Part shown: in pieces, positions 7,021 to 15,214 of the stretch
Layout of the letters: each line of letters begins with the position of its first letter
Numbering within the stretch: the stretch's first letter is position 1
Source of the DNA: Nitrospirota bacterium
Lineage (GTDB): Bacteria > Nitrospirota > Thermodesulfovibrionia > Thermodesulfovibrionales > Magnetobacteriaceae
Direction of reading: 5' to 3'
DNA length: 23,242 bases
NCBI GenBank assembly: GCA_015233265.1
Contig: JADFXZ010000007.1
Location: 543-23,784, forward strand
Made by a program: the position numbers and the translations under genes
The notes under the pieces: generated by a model
What the model was told of the DNA's origin: nothing
The model's input: the letters and a program-made list of their open reading frames with translations, nothing else
Databases searched by the model: none

Positions 7021-7042
7021 GAACTAAGGCGTTAGTAATCTC

Positions 7043-7690
7043 TTAATCATGAGAAGCCTTCAGTTTGCTTAAAAAGTCAGTCGCGGCCTTTGATATATCC
7101 TCGGCGTCCATTATCGCCGATGCCACGGCCAGGGCGTCTGCGCCCGCTTCGATGAGGTCTTCGACATGCCCTTCATCTATGCCTCCGATAGCGGCTATGG
7201 GGATGTGGATACGGCTTCGGATTTCAGCTAAAGAGTGTGGGCCTTTTGGGGGTCCAGTATTTTTGGTAGCTGTTGCATATATTGGCCCAAAGCCTATGTA
7301 GTCAGCTCCGTCTTCCTGTGCCGTAATGGCCTGTTGCAGATTATGTGTGGAGATACCTATTAATTTATCAGCACCAAGTATTTTACGCGCCGCAGAAATC
7401 GGCAGGTCATCCTGCCCAAGATGTACGCCATCAGCGTCGACCGCCGCTGCTATATCGGCGTAGTCATTGATTATAAGGGTTAGTCCGTTGGCCTTTGCCA
7501 GTGCCTTCAATAGACGGGCGGCCTTATATACGGCAAGGCGTGAGGCATCTTTATCCCTGAGTTGAACCCACTTGACTCCTGCCCCGATGAGGTCAATTAT
7601 CGTATCGAAGGGTGGACGCCTATGACCACTGCAGTCCATCAGTACGCATATGCCGCCTAAATAGAGTTCTTTGTTACTTGCCTGCGGCAT
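7043..7690 (-). CDS. thiE: Thiamine-phosphate synthase
   Basis: A 215-aa TIM-barrel protein. ThiE joins the hydroxymethylpyrimidine diphosphate and carboxylated thiazole phosphate moieties to give thiamine phosphate. Family motifs appear in order: WVQLRDKDA (41-49), IINDYADIA (73-81), GVHLGQDDLP (88-97), IGISTHN (111-117), YIGFGPIYATATKNT (131-145), IAAIGGID (165-172) and AVASAIMDAED (188-198). The ATG at 7690 lies 17 nt inside accC and has GGAG 7 nt upstream. It is the last gene of the long minus-strand run and converges on the J-like gene with a 22-nt gap. No TPP riboswitch can be expected at this internal position and none is seen. No other thiamine gene is nearby. Confidence 0.93.
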   Translation of the reverse strand: MPQASNKELYLGGICVLMDCSGHRRPPFDTIIDLIGAGVKWVQLRDKDASRLAVYKAARLLKALAKANGLTLIINDYADIAAAVDADGVHLGQDDLPISAARKILGADKLIGISTHNLQQAITAQEDGADYIGFGPIYATATKNTGPPKGPHSLAEIRSRIHIPIAAIGGIDEGHVEDLIEAGADALAVASAIMDAEDISKAATDFLSKLKASHD

Positions 7691-9035
7691 TTACCCGCTC
7701 CAGATAACCAGTGTCAACCTTGCCGGCGAGAAAATCGGGATTTGACATGACCGTCTTATGAAACGGTATGGTGGTCTTAATCCCCTCTATTTTGAATTCG
7801 TCAAGAGCGCGGCGCATTCTCTCGATGGCCTCTTTTCTGTTACACCCGTAGGCTATGACCTTTGCTATTAAGGAGTCGTAGTATGGAAGCACGGTTGCAC
7901 CAGCGTGTATGAATGTATCTACTCTGATGCCAGGGCCTCCTGGCAGGTAGAGAAATGTTATAGTGCCAGGCGAGGGTGCAAACGTATACGGGTCTTCGGC
8001 GTTGATGCGGCACTCGATAGCGTGGCCTTTTAATTTTACGTTTTTTTGCTTTATACTTAGCGGCAGGCCGGAGGCTATGCGTATCTGCTCCTTTACTATA
8101 TCAACCCCCGTTACTAGTTCAGTTACTGGGTGTTCGACTTGCACACGGGTATTTATTTCCATAAAATAGATATTGTCTTCATTGTCAAGGATAAACTCAA
8201 TAGTGCCTACGTTTCTGTATTTCAGCGACTCGGCGGCCTTAACGGCAAATTTGGCAAGCCTTTCTCTTGTCTTTTCAGTAATTGCGGCAGAGGGGGATTC
8301 CTCTATGAGCTTTTGATGCCTCCTCTGAACTGAGCAGTCCCTCTCACCAAGGTGTATGGCTGTGCCTTCGTTATCGACGGCTATCTGGACTTCAACGTGG
8401 CGCGTGCGGGGTATGTATTTCTCTACGTACATCTCCCCGTTTCCAAATGCCGCCGCTGCCTCTGCCTCTGCTGATGACAGCGCTAGATCAAGGTGTGGCT
8501 CGACATATACAATTCTCATCCCTCTGCCCCCGCCGCCGGCTGAGGCCTTCAGTATAACAGGGTATCCGATCTTCTGGCATAGTTTCTCGATTAACTTCTT
8601 GTCTGTGATAGCGCCGTCGCTTCCTGGCACTACAGGGATACCATTTTTTTTCATTATCTGTTTGGCCCTTGCCTTGTTTCCACCGAGGCGGATATTCTCA
8701 GGCGTGGGGCCGATGAACGATATTCTGGACTTCTTACACGCCTCAGCAAACTGCGGGTTTTCGGACAAAAATCCATAGCCCGGGTGTATTGCCTCAGAAT
8801 CTGTAATCTCTGCGGCACTCAATATAGACGGGATGTTTAAATAGCTGTCTGCCGCACGCGCCGGCCCTATACATATGGACTCATCTGCCATCCTGACGTG
8901 CATGGCGTCCTTTTCTACGTCAGAATACACAGCCACGGTCTTAATGCCGAGCTCCTTACAGGCGCGCTCGACGCGAATTGCAATCTCGCCCCTGTTGGCA
9001 ATCAGTATCTTCTTAAAAAGAGGTATATCCTTCAT
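7674..9035 (-). CDS. accC: Acetyl-CoA carboxylase, biotin carboxylase subunit
   Basis: A 453-aa ATP-grasp enzyme of standard length. It carboxylates the biotin of AccB using ATP and bicarbonate, the first step of malonyl-CoA formation. Visible motifs are the N-terminal KILIANRGEIA (9-19), the glycine-rich ATP loop KASAGGGGRGMR (163-174), HVEVQI (213-218), EESPS (245-249) and the catalytic MEINTRVQVEHPVTE (292-306). The ATG is separated from the accB stop by a single base, so expression is coupled and the two subunits would be made together. AccA and AccD, the carboxyltransferase, are not in this window. The ribosome-binding site is weak, consistent with dependence on accB translation. Confidence 0.97.
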   Translation of the reverse strand: MKDIPLFKKILIANRGEIAIRVERACKELGIKTVAVYSDVEKDAMHVRMADESICIGPARAADSYLNIPSILSAAEITDSEAIHPGYGFLSENPQFAEACKKSRISFIGPTPENIRLGGNKARAKQIMKKNGIPVVPGSDGAITDKKLIEKLCQKIGYPVILKASAGGGGRGMRIVYVEPHLDLALSSAEAEAAAAFGNGEMYVEKYIPRTRHVEVQIAVDNEGTAIHLGERDCSVQRRHQKLIEESPSAAITEKTRERLAKFAVKAAESLKYRNVGTIEFILDNEDNIYFMEINTRVQVEHPVTELVTGVDIVKEQIRIASGLPLSIKQKNVKLKGHAIECRINAEDPYTFAPSPGTITFLYLPGGPGIRVDTFIHAGATVLPYYDSLIAKVIAYGCNRKEAIERMRRALDEFKIEGIKTTIPFHKTVMSNPDFLAGKVDTGYLERVNAAGK

Positions 9036-9036
9036 C

Positions 9037-9465
9037 TCAGAGCGGATTTATTTGAAACAGAGGTTCACCGTACTCAACAGCAGTGCCGTTTTCATGAAAT
9101 ATTTTTACGATTACACCGCCTGTCTCGCTTTCTATTTCATTCATCAGCTTCATGGCCTCTACAATGCACAGCGCCTGTCCTTTTCTCACAGTGTCGCCAA
9201 GTTCGACAAGCGGGGCGGAATCAGGTGTCGATGAGCGGTAAAATGTCCCCACTATCGGGGATCTTACGGTCAAATACCTTGCGCAGTCCTCATCTTTTGT
9301 GGGCTGTTGCGCCGCTTCAGGCACGCACACAACTGCTGCCCTCGGCGGGGCAGACTCCAACCCTCGCTTGAGGCTTATCTTCAGCCCGTCTTTTTCATAC
9401 CGCAACTCTGAGATGTCAGTTTCTTTGATTAACTCTATAAGTTCTTTAATATCATTAATTTCCAT
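9037..9465 (-). CDS. accB: Acetyl-CoA carboxylase biotin carboxyl carrier protein
   Basis: A 142-aa protein from ATG 9465; a GTG immediately before it (9468) is also in frame. The N-terminal helix region (MEINDIKELIELI) is followed by a Pro/Ala-rich linker of about residues 37-60 and a C-terminal biotinyl domain. Lys106 in the biotinylation motif EAMKLMNE is the attachment site. The thumb region characteristic of BCCP is present (SPIVGTFYRSSTPD, 69-82). The start codon shares one base with the efp stop (TGATG), and GGTGAAG precedes it, so ATG 9465 is preferred. The efp-accB-accC order is common in bacteria. Confidence 0.95.
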   Translation of the reverse strand: MEINDIKELIELIKETDISELRYEKDGLKISLKRGLESAPPRAAVVCVPEAAQQPTKDEDCARYLTVRSPIVGTFYRSSTPDSAPLVELGDTVRKGQALCIVEAMKLMNEIESETGGVIVKIFHENGTAVEYGEPLFQINPL

Positions 9466-10025
9466 CACTTCACCCGTTCGATATAGTCCATAGTCCTTGT
9501 GTCTACTTTAATAGTGTCTCCCTGATTAATATGAAACGGAACTTTTATGAGCGCGCCTGTCTCAAGGCGTGCTGGTTTTGCCCCTCCTGAGGCAGTGTCT
9601 CCCTTAAATCCAGGCTCTGTCTCCGCAATGGTAAGCTCCACAAATATAGGCAGCTCAACGGCCAGCGGGGTCTCCTTGTGATAAAGTATCGTTACAACCA
9701 TCTGCTCTTTCAGAAGGGACTTGGAGCTGCCAAGTTGGTCTTCGGTCAGCGGGATTTGCTCATAGTTTTCCATATCCATAAAATAGTACATGCCGTCCTG
9801 AAGATACAGATACTGCATCTGCTTGCTCTGGAGATTCGCCTTAGGGAATTTCTCACCTGAGTTGAACGTATCTTCGATTACCTTTCCGCTTTTGAGGCCC
9901 TTCATCTTGGCGCGGACAAAGGCACCGCCTCTGCCCATCTTTACGTGCTGGAATTCGACTATTTCATAAGGCTCTCCCTTGTACTCTATCTTCGACCCTC
10001 TTCTGAAATCATTTGTAGCTATCAA
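9465..10025 (-). CDS. efp: Translation elongation factor P
   Basis: A three-domain EF-P of 186 aa (187 if the TTG at 10028 is used). EF-P enters the ribosomal E site and relieves stalling at polyproline. It opens IATNDFRRGSKIEYKGEPYEIV, carries the loop FQHVKMGRGGAFVRAK, and ends with the signature FHINQGDTIKVDTRTMDYIERVK. The loop-tip residue that is lysine in E. coli is arginine here (Arg32, or Arg33 from the longer start), and the usual Pro two residues before it is Met. Two consecutive TTG codons can start it. The one at 10025 sits 5 nt after AGGAGG, and the one at 10028 only 2 nt after, so 10025 is preferred. It follows pepP by about 25 nt, a pairing common in bacteria. Confidence 0.95.
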   Translation of the reverse strand: MIATNDFRRGSKIEYKGEPYEIVEFQHVKMGRGGAFVRAKMKGLKSGKVIEDTFNSGEKFPKANLQSKQMQYLYLQDGMYYFMDMENYEQIPLTEDQLGSSKSLLKEQMVVTILYHKETPLAVELPIFVELTIAETEPGFKGDTASGGAKPARLETGALIKVPFHINQGDTIKVDTRTMDYIERVK

Positions 10026-10051
10026 CAATGCCTCCTGCCGCCCTGCCGCTT

Positions 10052-11161
10052 CTATAATATTTCTAAGTTTCTCGAAAGGTTTGTTATCGTCTGCGCCGCC
10101 TGCCCATTAACACAAACCATATCCTCTATTCGTACGCCGCCAAGCTCCGGTATATATATCCCCGGCTCTATCGTAAAGACCATGTTTTCCGCTATCTTTT
10201 GCCTCTTATTCACTGCCGCTATATACGGCTTCTCGTGTACCTCTACTCCTACTCCGTGCCCCGTCGAGTGACCAAAATACTGAGCGAAGCCAGCGTCTTT
10301 AATCACCGCACGGGCTGCCCTGTCCACATCCGACGCACTCTGCCCCGCCTTTATCGATTCACGTGCCCTTACGTTGGCTTTCAATACTATATCATAAATC
10401 TCTTTTTTCCTGCCCAAATCATTTCCCCCTCCGATGAGAAATGTTCGGGTCATGTCGGAGAAATAGCCGCCTGATTCGCCGCCCCAGTCTATGATGAGCA
10501 GATCGCCTTTTTCCAACGCCTTGTCTGTTGGCCTTGCATGTGGCATGGATGAGTACTTCCCCGATGCCACAATTATCTCAAACGGCAGTTTCTCTACCCC
10601 CTGTGCCTTCAATCCATTCTCAAGCATCGACGCTATGGCCCTCTCTGTAACTCCCACCCTGATGCGGGGTTTTATATCGAGTAGGGCGGTCTGCGCCCGC
10701 TGGATTGCTGTTTTTATATGCCGCAGTTCATCCTCATCTTTGTCCATTCTGATATTTTCTACCGCGTCGGTCAGTGCCTCAAGCGCAAACCGCTTACTTA
10801 ACATCTTATATGACCTGAGACAGAGGGTATCTTCGATGGCTAATTTTTTTATCTTCTTGTCTTCTATGAACTTTATTATAAACTTTATGGGGTCATGTTT
10901 CGTTATTACAATATCGCATGAGCTGATTTCGGAAGCCGATTGTTCTTTGTATCTGAAATCTGTGAAGAAATAACACCCTGATGTGCCAGCAGATGTACCG
11001 GTTGCAAGTACATATCCGCTTGAGCCGCTAAAGCCGGTCAGGTATTTGATATTTATAAGATTGGTTATGAGAAATGCCCCAACGCGCCTTCCTTGAAGCC
11101 ATTGTCTGAGTCTGCCCACCCTGGAGTTTCCTACGCTTTCGCCCGTTACCTGTGGCTGCAT
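10052..11161 (-). CDS. pepP: M24-family Xaa-Pro aminopeptidase (PepP/PepQ type)
   Basis: A 369-aa pita-bread metallopeptidase that removes residues N-terminal to proline. The N-terminal creatinase-like domain spans about residues 15-140. The catalytic domain has all five metal ligands: Asp225 (IIDWGG), Asp236 (YFSDMTRT), His302 (TGHGVGVEVHE), Glu332 (FTIEPGIY) and Glu346 (VRIEDMV). The length matches the short PepQ-like forms found next to efp in many bacteria, so the exact specificity (aminopeptidase or dipeptidase) is uncertain. The ATG at 11161 lies 4 nt after the stop of the TPR gene, and its ribosome-binding site (AAAGGGA) overlaps that gene's last codons. Confidence 0.92.
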   Translation of the reverse strand: MQPQVTGESVGNSRVGRLRQWLQGRRVGAFLITNLINIKYLTGFSGSSGYVLATGTSAGTSGCYFFTDFRYKEQSASEISSCDIVITKHDPIKFIIKFIEDKKIKKLAIEDTLCLRSYKMLSKRFALEALTDAVENIRMDKDEDELRHIKTAIQRAQTALLDIKPRIRVGVTERAIASMLENGLKAQGVEKLPFEIIVASGKYSSMPHARPTDKALEKGDLLIIDWGGESGGYFSDMTRTFLIGGGNDLGRKKEIYDIVLKANVRARESIKAGQSASDVDRAARAVIKDAGFAQYFGHSTGHGVGVEVHEKPYIAAVNKRQKIAENMVFTIEPGIYIPELGGVRIEDMVCVNGQAAQTITNLSRNLEIL

Positions 11162-11165
11162 ATTC

Positions 11166-13982
11166 TTATCCCTTTCTCTCTTTTAGTTTATCTTTAATGT
11201 GGCGAAGTTTTCGTATCATCGCGTTATCGTCTTTGTCCACGTGTTTTGCCAGATGCCTGATGTCGCTGAGACGTTTTAGTATTTCCTCGTCTCCCGGATA
11301 TCGCTCCAAAAGACGCTGAAATGCCTTTATGGCCGCCAGATAGTGCTCAGTAATTATATAGCTGTCTATCATATCAAGCTCCTGCATGAGCCACACGCGG
11401 CCACTGTCGATTGTTTCGGGTTTTACCTTGCCCTCAACCCGTTTTGAAATCTGATTTTTGATTATCTTCGTGTCTTGCGCAAAGGGCTTATCTTCGACGT
11501 CTAAGGGCTTATCTTTGATGGGCTTACTTTTAATGCCCGTGGGCAGCGGGGCAGGTTTTTCAGTTATTATTTCAGCCGATTCTTTATCCAATCCTCGCTC
11601 AGGTGAGGCATCGCTGACGGTTTCGGCTTTTAGTGCGGGTTCATATATCTGGGGTTCCGCCATGTGTTGTAGCGTTTTAGCCGCGCCGGCTATGGTATCT
11701 ATGCCTTTTGGAGAAAGTTCAAGCTCTTCCACGGGATTAATCAGAGCAAGCGGAGGGAGATCTTCTGGCACTAAATCAAGCTCCACCTCAACTAAGTCAG
11801 GCGGCTCAGCCCCCCTAATAGTCTCTTCGATGGTAAAGTCAAAAGTATCGGCAGGCGTAGCCTCTTGCATTCCCTCCGGTTCCTCCTCCACTACCTGTGC
11901 TACATCGATAGCCGCCGTGGGCTCATCAGTGGACAGGTCATCTTCAACAGGCTTAGACGTGAGCTCAGCCGCCACAACATCGCCGCCTTCGATTATGACC
12001 GGGGGAAGCTCGTATTCATTAACTGGAATAAGCAGCTCAGGGGGGACAGCCTCATCAATTATCATTTCTGGCATTTGTCCTGACATTAAGTCTGGCTTGA
12101 CCTCGTCTGTCCTCATAGAAAGGTGGATTTCACCGGGCAGGGGTTGCACTGTGAGTTGCCCAAGGCCTCCTGCGTCTTCTATGTCGCCAATGTCTATGTC
12201 AGGGGGGAGTTCATATTCCTCCGCAGGATTAAACATTACTGGAGGTGCTGCTTCCAAGGCCCTTTCACGTGTTGTATCAGCAGGAATGACCTCATCGGTT
12301 AATGCTTCCACTGTTAGTTTGATCAAGCCCTCGCCTCCGTTTATGTCGTTTATAGAGCATTGTCCCACAGTATTAAATGGTGCTGGTTGTGTCGTCTGTT
12401 CAATTCCAAAATCCGGGGCAGTATCCACATCTGCTCCAGGAATGTCATCTGCAGTGGTGATTTCATCGGACAGGGGCTGCGCGTTGAGTTCGTGCGTCTG
12501 CAGCGCATCATCTAAGCCTGCAATAGGTTTGTATTGTTCCTCAGGTTTAGGTGGTTCAGGCATTTTAGGGGGGGCAGCCTCTTCATTTATCACGTCTGAC
12601 GATAAGTCTGGCTTGACCTCATCTGTCTTCACAGAAAGGGGGATTTCACCGGACAGGGGTTCCATTGTGCGTTGGTCTTCCCCTTCAATGTATTCTATGC
12701 CGCCAATGTCTATTTCTGGTGGCAGTTTGTATTCCTCCCCTGAATCAAACGGAGGTGCGGCTTCCAAAGTCCTTTCATGTGTTGTATCAGCAGGGATGCT
12801 CTCATCGGATAAGGGCTGCGCGTTGAGTTCGACCGTCTCTTCAGCATAATCTGAGTCTGCAAGGTGTTTGTGTTCTTCCACAGGTTGAGCGGGTTTCGTT
12901 TCTTCCATTATATAATCGGATTTATGTTCCTCATCAGCCGTTATATCGTCAGATAAGATTTCACCGGATAGTGGCTGCTCTTGTCTGATCTCGACCGACT
13001 CCTGAGCATCGTCTGTAAGCAGTTCGAATTCGTCCACTGGTAATGGGGGTTGCGGCAGTGCGGTCTGTGCATAATCTGGCATATAATCGCGCTCAGGCAT
13101 GACTTCTGAGTCAGCGCTGATTTCCTCAGATGGAATTTCATCTGCTTGTGGCTGCTCCTGCCCCTTGATTTCTGCTGTGGCATCGCCGTCAATGTCCATG
13201 TCCAGGGGCAGATCGTGTTCGTCGACGGGGTTAATGGGTTGCGGCAGTGCGGTCTGTGCATAATCTGGCATATAATCGCGCTCAGGCATGACTTCCGTTT
13301 TTGTGTAATCAGCGGCGCTGTCATCTCTGACCTCAGCATCATCAGCAGTTATTGTGGCAGGGATTTCACCGGCTTGAGGCTCCTCTTTCTTGATTTCGAG
13401 TGTTCCCTCGTCGCCTTCAGCGTCATCAGCGTCATCAATGTCAATGTCCGGGGGTAGCTCGTATTCGTCCACATGTTTAATCAGGGGGGAAGTGGTGGCG
13501 TCTTCAATATCAAAACCTGTGGCGGCATCCATTACCGCCACCGCCGCGGCCTCTTGCCTTGCATGTTCTTTGGCGGATTCCTCCACTTCCATGATCTTGT
13601 GAATGTTTGACAGGGCATCCTCATCTGACGGATCTATTGTTAGTATCGTTTCATATGACAATAGGGCATTTTGGGGCTGCCCTATGGCACTGTAGAGTTT
13701 GGCAAGTTTTCTATGAGTCAGTATGTTTCTGGGAATATCCGAGGCAATCACGACAAACTCATCAATGGCGTGAATGAAACAGCCCTTTTCCATGTAGAGA
13801 TTGCCCAGCGCAGCACGAGCGCTCATGAATTTAGGGAATAGCTCTATACAGTACTCAAGCACATGTATAGCATCGGCGGTCATGCCGCGACCATTGTACT
13901 GTTGCGCAAGGGGGATGAAGAGCTTGGGGTTGCCGCTTTCAAAGACCTTCTCTCTGAGTCTGTCCAGTTTATCCGGATGCAT
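11166..13982 (-). CDS. TPR protein with a long acidic repetitive central region
   Basis: A 938-aa protein, ATG 13982 sharing one base with the coaBC stop (TGATG). Residues 1-135 are tetratricopeptide helices (AIHVLEYCIELFPKFMSAR, ALLSYETILTIDPSDEDAL). Residues of about 150-800 are low-complexity, very rich in Glu, Asp, Pro, Thr and Ala, and contain at least six diverged copies of a motif like VDEYELPPDIDI (about residues 171, 253, 417, 587, 654 and 750). Residues 860-938 return to charged helices with a further TPR-like unit (YLAAIKAFQRLLERYPGDEEILKRL). No signal peptide or membrane span is seen. The layout recalls FimV-like acidic proteins but LysM is missing, so I do not assign it. It is likely a cytoplasmic scaffold with a disordered, acidic middle. 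The central region contains near-identical DNA repeats and should vary in length between strains (inference). Confidence 0.85.
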   Translation of the reverse strand: MHPDKLDRLREKVFESGNPKLFIPLAQQYNGRGMTADAIHVLEYCIELFPKFMSARAALGNLYMEKGCFIHAIDEFVVIASDIPRNILTHRKLAKLYSAIGQPQNALLSYETILTIDPSDEDALSNIHKIMEVEESAKEHARQEAAAVAVMDAATGFDIEDATTSPLIKHVDEYELPPDIDIDDADDAEGDEGTLEIKKEEPQAGEIPATITADDAEVRDDSAADYTKTEVMPERDYMPDYAQTALPQPINPVDEHDLPLDMDIDGDATAEIKGQEQPQADEIPSEEISADSEVMPERDYMPDYAQTALPQPPLPVDEFELLTDDAQESVEIRQEQPLSGEILSDDITADEEHKSDYIMEETKPAQPVEEHKHLADSDYAEETVELNAQPLSDESIPADTTHERTLEAAPPFDSGEEYKLPPEIDIGGIEYIEGEDQRTMEPLSGEIPLSVKTDEVKPDLSSDVINEEAAPPKMPEPPKPEEQYKPIAGLDDALQTHELNAQPLSDEITTADDIPGADVDTAPDFGIEQTTQPAPFNTVGQCSINDINGGEGLIKLTVEALTDEVIPADTTRERALEAAPPVMFNPAEEYELPPDIDIGDIEDAGGLGQLTVQPLPGEIHLSMRTDEVKPDLMSGQMPEMIIDEAVPPELLIPVNEYELPPVIIEGGDVVAAELTSKPVEDDLSTDEPTAAIDVAQVVEEEPEGMQEATPADTFDFTIEETIRGAEPPDLVEVELDLVPEDLPPLALINPVEELELSPKGIDTIAGAAKTLQHMAEPQIYEPALKAETVSDASPERGLDKESAEIITEKPAPLPTGIKSKPIKDKPLDVEDKPFAQDTKIIKNQISKRVEGKVKPETIDSGRVWLMQELDMIDSYIITEHYLAAIKAFQRLLERYPGDEEILKRLSDIRHLAKHVDKDDNAMIRKLRHIKDKLKERKG
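12087..12281. repeat. 65-codon internal duplication of the TPR gene, copy B
   Basis: Encodes residues of about 568-632. It aligns nearly end to end with residues 398-460 (12603-12791): both begin ADTT-ER-LEAAPP, pass through EEY-LPP-IDIG and end TDEVKPDL. The similarity is also visible in the DNA, indicating a segmental duplication older than the 60-bp repeat. Confidence 0.75.
12603..12791. repeat. 63-codon internal duplication of the TPR gene, copy A
   Basis: Partner of 12087-12281. The two copies differ by a few substitutions and a small length change around the AAPP segment. Confidence 0.75.
13047..13106. repeat. 60-bp direct repeat inside the TPR gene, copy A
   Basis: This 60-bp stretch is identical to 13236-13295, which lies 189 bp (63 codons) away in the same frame. 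It encodes PERDYMPDYAQTALPQP and flanking residues (protein residues 293-312 approximately). Confidence 0.9.
13236..13295. repeat. 60-bp direct repeat inside the TPR gene, copy B
   Basis: Identical to 13047-13106 by direct reading and in the same frame (residues 230-249 approximately). Such perfect identity inside an otherwise diverged repeat region points to a recent duplication or gene conversion. Confidence 0.9.
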
Positions 13983-15205
13983 CAGATACTCCCCTTAATG
14001 TGTTGGAGTATATTGTCGAAAATAATATTGGCACCATCTTCTTTTGACATTTTAGGGATGGTTAGTTCCTCCTGCCCTGTGATAATAGTCATAATATTGG
14101 TATCGAAGTCAAAGCCTGCCCCGTCGGCGGTAACGTCATTAAAGACGATCATGTCGATACCCTTTTTCTGCAGCTTTTGGCGCGCCCTGTCTTTTTTATC
14201 GCCTATTTCTGCGGCAAAACCGGTAATATACGGTTTATTAGAGGTATGTCTTTGTGCGGATAGCTTTGATAGAATATCAGCCGTCTTAGTGAGCGTGAGG
14301 GTAAGGCCATCGCAGCGCGAGAGCTTATCCTGAGAAACCACCTCAGGTTTAAAGTCAGCAACTGCAGCTGCCATCACCACGATGTCAGCTTCTTTGGATT
14401 TCTCTAAAACTGCAACCTCCATTTCGAGAGAGGTCTCAACCCGTATAATCTCAAAATCACTCATATCACCTGGGGCAGGCAGATGTGTTGGTCCGCTTAT
14501 AAGCGTTACAGAGGCCCCCCTGATGCTTGCAGTGCGCGCAAGGGCATAGCCCATCTTCCCCGACGACTTGTTTGTTATAAAGCGTACAGGGTCTATGTAT
14601 TCCCTTGTCGGACCTGAGCTCACAACTACCCTGATGCCCTTCATGTCATTTGCCCCAATTGACCGCCTAAGCGCATTGATAATCCTCTGCAACCCGGCCA
14701 TGCGCCCAACGCCCTCTTCTCCACAGGCGAGCGTCCCGCACTCAGGCGTCACTTCTATAACTCCCTTGTCCTTCAGATACCTGAGACGCTCCTTAAATAT
14801 CGCATTGTCATACATCCTCCAGTTCATAGCAGGGGCTATGATACAAGGAGCTCTCAGGGCCATAAAAAGTGTTGTCAGCAGGTTGTCCGCAATGCCAGCA
14901 GAAAACTTGGAAATCGTATTAAGCGTAGCCGGGGCCACTACAAGGGCTGAGGCATCCCGGGCAAGCCCTATGTGAGACAGCGGCTGCTGAAAACTATCCC
15001 ACAGTACGGGATTATCTGAGACCAGCTCAAGTGATAGCGGCGTGACAAACTGCCTTGCGGCCTCAGTCATAACTACCTTCACCCCTATGCCGCAGTCCCT
15101 GATGGCGCGCACTAAGAGCGGGGCCTTAAAGGCAGCAACACTGCCCGTAACACCGAGTATCACATACTTAACAGTACCAGCCGGCTGGCGTTGCCTATCT
15201 TCCAT
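13982..15205 (-). CDS. coaBC: Bifunctional phosphopantothenoylcysteine decarboxylase / phosphopantothenate-cysteine ligase
   Basis: A 407-aa fusion that adds cysteine to 4'-phosphopantothenate and decarboxylates the product on the way to coenzyme A. The N-terminal flavin-dependent CoaC half shows VILGVTGSVAAFKA (15-28), the catalytic His78 in SHIGLARDA, APATLNTISK (91-100), PAMNWRM (125-131) and the lid cysteine Cys161 in TLACGEEGVGRMAG. The CoaB half begins near residue 190 with VVVSSGPTREYIDPVRFITNKSSGKMGYALA motifs, then AAAVADFKP and GFAAEIGD. The start ATG is 9 nt after the rpoZ stop, with GGAG rather far upstream (12 nt). The rpoZ-coaBC order is widely conserved. Confidence 0.96.
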   Translation of the reverse strand: MEDRQRQPAGTVKYVILGVTGSVAAFKAPLLVRAIRDCGIGVKVVMTEAARQFVTPLSLELVSDNPVLWDSFQQPLSHIGLARDASALVVAPATLNTISKFSAGIADNLLTTLFMALRAPCIIAPAMNWRMYDNAIFKERLRYLKDKGVIEVTPECGTLACGEEGVGRMAGLQRIINALRRSIGANDMKGIRVVVSSGPTREYIDPVRFITNKSSGKMGYALARTASIRGASVTLISGPTHLPAPGDMSDFEIIRVETSLEMEVAVLEKSKEADIVVMAAAVADFKPEVVSQDKLSRCDGLTLTLTKTADILSKLSAQRHTSNKPYITGFAAEIGDKKDRARQKLQKKGIDMIVFNDVTADGAGFDFDTNIMTIITGQEELTIPKMSKEDGANIIFDNILQHIKGSI

Positions 15206-15214
15206 TGGGAATAA

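Noticed and set aside
7021..7042. Intrinsic terminator between the convergent J-like and thiE genes
   Set aside because: The 22-nt gap contains no GC-rich stem and no T run.
8356..8778. 140-codon plus-strand open frame
   Set aside because: It is antisense to accC, which has complete biotin carboxylase motifs.
11458..12849. 463-codon plus-strand open frame
   Set aside because: It is antisense to the TPR gene. Its Ser/Thr/Gly-rich sequence is the complement of Glu/Asp/Pro-rich codons, and it has no ribosome-binding site or domain.
12941..13342. 133-codon minus-strand open frame showing repeated blocks
   Set aside because: It is an alternative frame of the TPR gene. The repetition is caused by the 60-bp duplication.
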